64,000 nucleotides of DNA from assembly GCF_014518425.1 (NCBI RefSeq), contig NZ_JACVCU010000001.1:682001-746000 (forward strand), in the 5' to 3' direction. Positions 59,973 through 64,000 of the stretch are shown here, piece after piece. The position numbers and the translations under genes are program-made. Each line of letters starts with the position of its first letter. The stretch's first letter is position 1. Under the pieces are notes generated by a model. The model worked only from the letters and a program-made list of their open reading frames with translations. It was not told where the DNA came from and did no database searches. The DNA comes from Terrabacter sp. MAHUQ-38 (GTDB lineage: Bacteria; Actinomycetota; Actinomycetes; Actinomycetales; Dermatophilaceae).

Positions 59973-61064
59973 TCAGCGCTCCTCGGTGCCCGCGATGAAC
60001 GCCTCGAGCTTCGCGCGACCGAGGTCGTCCGGGCGCTGCTCCGGCGGGGACTTCATCAGGTAGGACGACGCCGACAGCAGGGCGCCACCGATGCCGCGGT
60101 CCTTGGCGATCTTCGCCGCACGGATCGCGTCGATGATGATGCCGGCCGAGTTGGGGGAGTCCCAGACCTCGAGCTTGTACTCGAGGTTCAGCGGGACGTC
60201 GCCGAACGCGCGGCCCTCGAGGCGGACGTAGGCCCACTTGCGGTCGTCGAGCCACGCGACGTAGTCGGACGGGCCGATGTGGACGTTCTTGCTGTCGACG
60301 AGACCCGACAGCGAACCGCTCAGGTTGGACGTCACGGCCTGGGTCTTGGACACCTTCTTGGACTCGAGGCGCTCGCGCTCGAGCATGTTCTTGAAGTCCA
60401 TGTTGCCGCCGACGTTGAGCTGGTACGTACGGTCCAGCGCGACGCCGCGGTCCTCGAACAGCTTGGCCATGACGCGGTGCGTGATGGTCGCGCCGACCTG
60501 GCTCTTGATGTCGTCGCCGATGATCGGCACGCCTGCGGCCTCGAACTTCGCGGCCCACTCGGGGTCGGAGGCGATGAAGACCGGGAGGGCGTTGACGAAG
60601 GCGACGCCGGCGTCGATGGCGCACTGGGCGTAGAACTTGTCCGCCTGCTCGGAGCCCACCGGGAGGTAGGAGACGAGGACGTCGACCTTGCGGTCCTTGA
60701 GGACCTTCACGACGTCGACCGGCTCGGCGCCCGACTCGTCGATCGTCAGCTTGTAGTACTTGCCGAGGCCGTCGAGCGTGTGGCCGCGCTGGACCTCGAC
60801 GCCCGTCGTCGGCACGTCGGCGATCTTGATCGTGTTGTTCTCAGAGGCGTTGATGGCCTCGGAGAGGTCCTTGCCGACCTTCTTGTCGTCGACGTCGAAG
60901 GCCGCGACGAACTGCACGTCCTTCACGTGGTACTCGCCGAACTCGACGTGCATGAGGCCGGGGACGGTGCCGGTGGCGTCAGCGTCCTTGTAGTACTCGA
61001 CGCCCTGCACGAGGGAGCTCGCGCAGTTGCCGACGCCGACGATGGCGACGCGTACGGATCCCAT
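59973..61064 (-). CDS. ino1: Inositol-3-phosphate synthase
   Basis: This is a 363-residue NAD-dependent enzyme that converts glucose 6-phosphate to inositol 3-phosphate, feeding phosphatidylinositol and mycothiol synthesis. The N-terminal [20 protein letters not shown] is the NAD-binding start of the bacterial class. The core contains [12 protein letters not shown], then [10 protein letters not shown] and [10 protein letters not shown], typical active-site segments. It starts 3 bases after the stop of the padR gene, so the two form an operon. The length equals that of actinobacterial Ino1. Confidence 0.96.
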   Translation of the reverse strand: MGSVRVAIVGVGNCASSLVQGVEYYKDADATGTVPGLMHVEFGEYHVKDVQFVAAFDVDDKKVGKDLSEAINASENNTIKIADVPTTGVEVQRGHTLDGLGKYYKLTIDESGAEPVDVVKVLKDRKVDVLVSYLPVGSEQADKFYAQCAIDAGVAFVNALPVFIASDPEWAAKFEAAGVPIIGDDIKSQVGATITHRVMAKLFEDRGVALDRTYQLNVGGNMDFKNMLERERLESKKVSKTQAVTSNLSGSLSGLVDSKNVHIGPSDYVAWLDDRKWAYVRLEGRAFGDVPLNLEYKLEVWDSPNSAGIIIDAIRAAKIAKDRGIGGALLSASSYLMKSPPEQRPDDLGRAKLEAFIAGTEER

Positions 61065-61067
61065 GGA

Positions 61068-61727
61068 TCACTCCTTGTTGTTGGTGATGGTGCTCTGGGT
61101 GGTGTCTTCGGTGGTGCTGGTGGTGCTGCCGGGTGTGTCGTCAAATGCCGCCGGGCCGGGGTCGAGGGCCGCGCGCCGCTCCGCGACGATCAGCTCCTCG
61201 AGCCAGCGGACCTCGCGCTCGGCGCGCTCCTCGCCGTGCTGCTGGAGGGCGATCGTGTAGGCGTCCATGCGCTCGCGGTTGCGGGCGCTGGCCTCGCGGA
61301 CGTTGGCGAGGCGCTCCTCGAGCCGGGAGCGCCGGCCCTCGAGGATGCGCAGGCGGACCTGCGCCTCGGTGCGGGAGAAGAAGGCGAAGCGGACGTCGAA
61401 GTCGTCGTCGTCCCAGGCGTCCGGGCCGCTCGTCGCGACGAGGTCCTGAAAGTGCTCCTTGCCGTCGGCGGTCAGCTCGTAGGTGATGCGGGGCCGTTTG
61501 CTGCTGCCCACGGCCGTCTCTGTGCTCTCGTGGATCCAGCCGGAGCCGACGAGGTGCTTGAGGGCGGGGTAGAGCGAGCCGTACGACAGCGCCCGGAAGA
61601 TGCCGAGGGCCGTCGTGAGGCGCTTGCGCAGCTCGTAGCCGTGCAGCGGGCCGTCGTGGAGCAGGCCGAGGACCGCGAACTCGAGCAGCGCGGCGCGGCG
61701 GCTCTGCGGGCGATCGGACTTCGGCAC
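61068..61727 (-). CDS. PadR-family transcriptional regulator
   Basis: This is a 219-residue protein. The winged helix at about residues 12-90 has LLEFAVLGLLHDGPLHGYEL, then LSYGSLYPALKHLVGSGWI, the PadR signature. The C-terminal part is a helical dimer domain and an acidic Thr-rich tail. GTG 61727 and GTG 61733 are both possible starts. The -10-like sequence just upstream hints at a leaderless message. A palindrome at 61747-61765 fits autoregulation. Being co-transcribed with ino1, it likely controls inositol synthesis. Confidence 0.9.
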   Translation of the reverse strand: MPKSDRPQSRRAALLEFAVLGLLHDGPLHGYELRKRLTTALGIFRALSYGSLYPALKHLVGSGWIHESTETAVGSSKRPRITYELTADGKEHFQDLVATSGPDAWDDDDFDVRFAFFSRTEAQVRLRILEGRRSRLEERLANVREASARNRERMDAYTIALQQHGEERAEREVRWLEELIVAERRAALDPGPAAFDDTPGSTTSTTEDTTQSTITNNKE

Positions 61728-61746
61728 ACCCACACTGTACACACGG

Positions 61747-61765
61747 ATATATCGCAGCGATACAT
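61747..61765 (-). promoter_or_regulatory. PadR operator candidate
   Basis: ATATATCGC (61747-61755) and GCGATACAT (61757-61765) form a near-perfect inverted repeat with one mismatch and a 1-base centre. It lies directly upstream of the padR start and overlaps the AT-rich promoter, so the padR-ino1 operon may be repressed from here. Confidence 0.65.
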
Positions 61766-61782
61766 CACCGTGACACGCATGT

Positions 61783-61859
61783 GGGTCGAGCGACAGGACG
61801 AAGCCCCGGAATCGGCCCAAGGAGGGCGGAGCCGGGGTCTCCGTCCTGTCGCTTGACCC
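61783..61859 (-). terminator. Long hairpin downstream of the sigma-factor remnant
   Basis: The arms 61783-61800 and 61842-61859 match at 17 of 18 positions, and an inner CCCCGG pairing is possible. It lies 12 bases after the remnant's stop on the minus strand and upstream of padR, as expected for a terminator of the former gene. Confidence 0.6.
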
Positions 61860-61870
61860 GTCTGGAGGGG

Positions 61871-62354
61871 TCAGCTCTCGAGGGTGTAGACGGCGATGAA
61901 GGCCGTCCCGCCATCCGGTCGCGACCCCTCGGCCACGAGACTCGGCGTGCGCGCGGAGCCGGCCGGCACCGGCGTCGGGCCCCATGTCCCGAGCGAACGG
62001 TCCTCGCGCGCCTCGCGCACACCGTCGAGCCGCAGGCTCCCCGGCGTGCCGGGAGCGGCGGTCAGGGCGGTGTCACCGGCGGACCCCCACACGACGACTG
62101 AGGGCCCGGCGGGAGCGCTCGTCCGGGGGAGCGGACCCGACGCCAGCGGACCCGTGGACATCCCATCCAGGCGGTAGCGGTACCCGTGGTACTCGACGAC
62201 CTCCGGGATCTCGGCCAGGACGCGGGTGCCGTTCGCGGCCACTGCCCGTCGCGGGCCCAGCTCGTATGCCGACCCGGCCAGCCGCAGGGTATGCCGTACG
62301 CAACAGCTGGGTGGAGCGCGTTGCCACGAAGTCGTCGAACGGCGCCTGTTCCAC
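61871..62354 (-). pseudogene. Remnant: SigE-family sigma factor start fused out of frame to a downstream gene's end
   Basis: The GTG at 62354, preceded by GGGGGA, begins MEQAPFDDFVATRSTQLLRT then AY, an excellent match to the N terminus of actinobacterial SigE-family sigma factors (FxxFVAxRxxxLLRTAY). The homology then stops. Near 62290 the coding sense jumps to another frame, continuing LRLAGSAYELGPRRAV and on to the stop at 61871 as about 140 residues of an unidentified, probably formerly secreted protein. The simplest reading is a deletion joining two adjacent genes. The repeated GGCATAC/GTATGCC bases at the junction could have helped. A shorter intact protein from 62242 is possible but less likely. 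Confidence 0.55.
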
Positions 62355-62615
62355 CGCGTGTCCCCCTGTCAGCGGCCCGGACAGGGCGTTGCCCGCCCCG
62401 GCCCCGGTGCCCGTCGTCGTCGTCACAACCTGGTGGACCGGTTGGCCCCCACGAAAGGTTGCACGCCCACGGCCGGTACCTGAACCCATGCTGTGGGCCC
62501 CGTGTGCCGGTCGTGTGAGAGCCGTCCGTCGTTTCGGCGTCGTGGCCCCGGTCAGGTCATACTGAGTGGCGGCCCGAGACGGTTTCTCGGGTCTCATCGG
62601 TGAATGGAGCAGGTT

Positions 62616-64000
62616 GTGACGCAGAGCAGGCGCGAGGTCCGCGCTGCCCAGCTGGCGGCCGACAAGGGTCGGGCCAGAGGCAACGCCAACGGCAACGGTC
62701 GCCGCAGTGCCGGCTTCGACGACGGTGACGGCGAGGGCCGAACCGGCTGGAGGAAGTGGGTCGTCGGCACCCTCAAGTGGGGCTCGATCGCGGCAGCCGT
62801 CCTCTTCGTCCTCGGCGTCATCGGCGTGGTCGTCGCCTACAACCAGGTCGCCATCCCGCAGCCCAACGACCTCGCCAACAAGCAGGTCTCGATCGTCTAC
62901 TACTCCGACGGCAAGACCGAGCTCGATCGCATCGCGGTCCAGGACGGCAACCGCGAGTCGGTGAAGCTGGAGAGGGTGCCGAAGTTCGTCCAGGAGGCCC
63001 ACATCGCGGCCGAGGACCGCACCTTCTACCAGAACAACGGCATCTCGGTCGGCGGCATCCTGCGTGCCGTCAAGACGAGCGTGACCGGTGAGGCCCAGGT
63101 CGGCGGCTCCACCATCACCCAGCAGTACGTCAAGAACTACTTCCTCACCCAGGACCGGACGCTCTCGCGCAAGGCCAAGGAGATCCTGATCGCCGTCAAG
63201 ATCGACGGCCAGCTGTCCAAGCAGGAGATCCTCGAGAAATACCTCAACACCATCTACTACGGCCGCGGCGCGTACGGCATCCAGAGCGCGGCGAAGGCGT
63301 ACTTCGGCAAGGACGTCAGCAAGCTCACGGTCGCCGAGGGCGCCGTCCTCGCGTCCGTCATCAACGCGCCGTCGCTCTACGACCCGGCCAACGGCGAGCG
63401 GGCCGAGGCGAACCTCACGAAGCGCTACGGCTACGTCCTCAACGGCATGGTGGAGGAGGGCTGGCTCAGCGAGGCCGACCGGGCCACGTACGACAGGCTG
63501 CCGAAGATCCAGCCCTACAAGGGCAACAAGTTCTCGGCCGGCCCCAACGGCTTCATCACCGCCCAGGTCAAGCGCGAGCTGGTCTCGACCGGCCTCTCGG
63601 AGCAGGACATCGACAACGGCGGCCTGCGCATCGTCACGACGATCGACAAGAAGGTCCAGGCCGCCGCGATCAACGCGATGAAGGACAACCTGCCCAAGAA
63701 GGTCACGGGCGGCCTCGTTGCCCTCAAGCCCGGGGACGGCGCGGTGGTCGCGATGTACGGCGGTGCCGACTACGCCAAGAACCAGTTCAACACCTCGACG
63801 CAGGCGATCATGCAGGGCGCCTCGAACTTCAAGCCCTTCGCCGTGCTCGCCGCGGTGCGGGACGGCATCTCCACGAAGACGAAGTTCGACGGCGACTCGC
63901 CGCAGGAGATCGACGACACGCGTGTCACGAACTTCGGTGAGCGCTCCTACGGCATGGTCGACATGCGCCGCATGATCGGCCGCTCCATCAACACCGCGTT
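62616..64000 (+). CDS. Class A penicillin-binding protein (transglycosylase/transpeptidase), 3' end outside window
   Basis: This is a bifunctional peptidoglycan synthase of the cell membrane. The GTG at 62616 follows GGAGCAGG. A cytoplasmic Arg/Gly/Asn-rich head precedes one membrane helix at about 56-75 (SIAAAVLFVLGVIGVVVAY). The GT51 domain contains AAEDRTFYQNNG with catalytic Glu, GGSTITQQYVKNYF, and KEILEKYLNTIYYGRGAYGI. The transpeptidase domain starts near residue 370, and its SxxK motif reads SNFK in ASNFKPFAVLAAV. The frame stays open to base 64000 (461 codons visible). It lies downstream of the sigma-factor remnant on the opposite strand. Confidence 0.95.
   Translation, partial: MTQSRREVRAAQLAADKGRARGNANGNGRRSAGFDDGDGEGRTGWRKWVVGTLKWGSIAAAVLFVLGVIGVVVAYNQVAIPQPNDLANKQVSIVYYSDGKTELDRIAVQDGNRESVKLERVPKFVQEAHIAAEDRTFYQNNGISVGGILRAVKTSVTGEAQVGGSTITQQYVKNYFLTQDRTLSRKAKEILIAVKIDGQLSKQEILEKYLNTIYYGRGAYGIQSAAKAYFGKDVSKLTVAEGAVLASVINAPSLYDPANGERAEANLTKRYGYVLNGMVEEGWLSEADRATYDRLPKIQPYKGNKFSAGPNGFITAQVKRELVSTGLSEQDIDNGGLRIVTTIDKKVQAAAINAMKDNLPKKVTGGLVALKPGDGAVVAMYGGADYAKNQFNTSTQAIMQGASNFKPFAVLAAVRDGISTKTKFDGDSPQEIDDTRVTNFGERSYGMVDMRRMIGRSINTA

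Noticed and set aside
62073..63002. 309-codon minus-strand frame upstream of the penicillin-binding protein
   Set aside because: Most of it is antisense to the penicillin-binding protein gene. Only the short sigma-factor-like segment from 62354 carries real similarity.

Overview
The window looks like the chromosomal origin region of a high-GC actinobacterium, probably Micrococcales and perhaps Intrasporangiaceae-like. The taxonomic call is an inference from gene order, start-codon use (many GTG, one TTG), Mycobacterium-like neighbourhoods and the 14-base parS core GTTTCACGTGAAAC. No rRNA, tRNA, CRISPR array or insertion sequence was seen. All counts and motif matches were made by eye.

Positions 1-14000 are the replication and segregation core. 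On the minus strand lie dnaA, dnaN and a gnd-type 6-phosphogluconate dehydrogenase that runs off the left edge. A DnaA-box-rich oriC (about 2580-2985) sits next to dnaN. A divergent tetR/NAD(P)-reductase pair has been inserted between dnaA and oriC. On the plus strand follow rpmH-rnpA-yidD-yidC-jag-rsmG-parA-parB, with five parS sites. ParA carries a disordered N-terminal extension of about 265 residues, and the DNA encoding it contains one parS and DnaA-box-like sites.

Positions 14000-20400 hold a membrane protein, a Nei-type DNA glycosylase, a metallophosphoesterase, an alpha/beta hydrolase, a glutathionyl-hydroquinone-reductase-like protein and an acetyltransferase. Positions 20400-31700 reproduce the Mycobacterium block cwlM-trxA-trxB-(anti-sigma)-sigM-pseudokinase-DUF6049-like-Nudix-CCA transferase (Rv3915 to Rv3907). 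The MurJ flippase that is joined to the pseudokinase in Mycobacterium is absent here.

Positions 31700-57500 are the most interesting part: a tightly packed, one-direction type VII-like secretion locus. It encodes two paralogous LpqN/Mog1-like proteins flanking a WXG100-headed putative effector, a PP2C phosphatase, an FHA protein, a Ser/Thr kinase, an FHA-like/helical protein, a 2106-residue envelope protein, MoxR, DUF58, a transglutaminase-like protein that seems to have lost its catalytic residues, a YukD-FHA-FtsK/EccC ATPase and two WXG100 proteins. EccB, EccD, EccE and MycP are not in the window. A palindromic promoter element, GGGGAGNNCTCCCCATCG followed 20-21 bases later by a -10-like hexamer, occurs before the operon, before the WXG100 pair, and before a broken secreted-protein gene at 58520. 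This suggests a common regulon.

Positions 57600-64000 hold a peroxiredoxin, the frameshifted secreted-protein gene, a DUF4190-like membrane protein, a padR-ino1 operon (inositol and hence mycothiol/phosphatidylinositol synthesis), the remnant of a SigE-family sigma-factor gene fused out of frame to a downstream gene, and a class A penicillin-binding protein that runs off the right edge.
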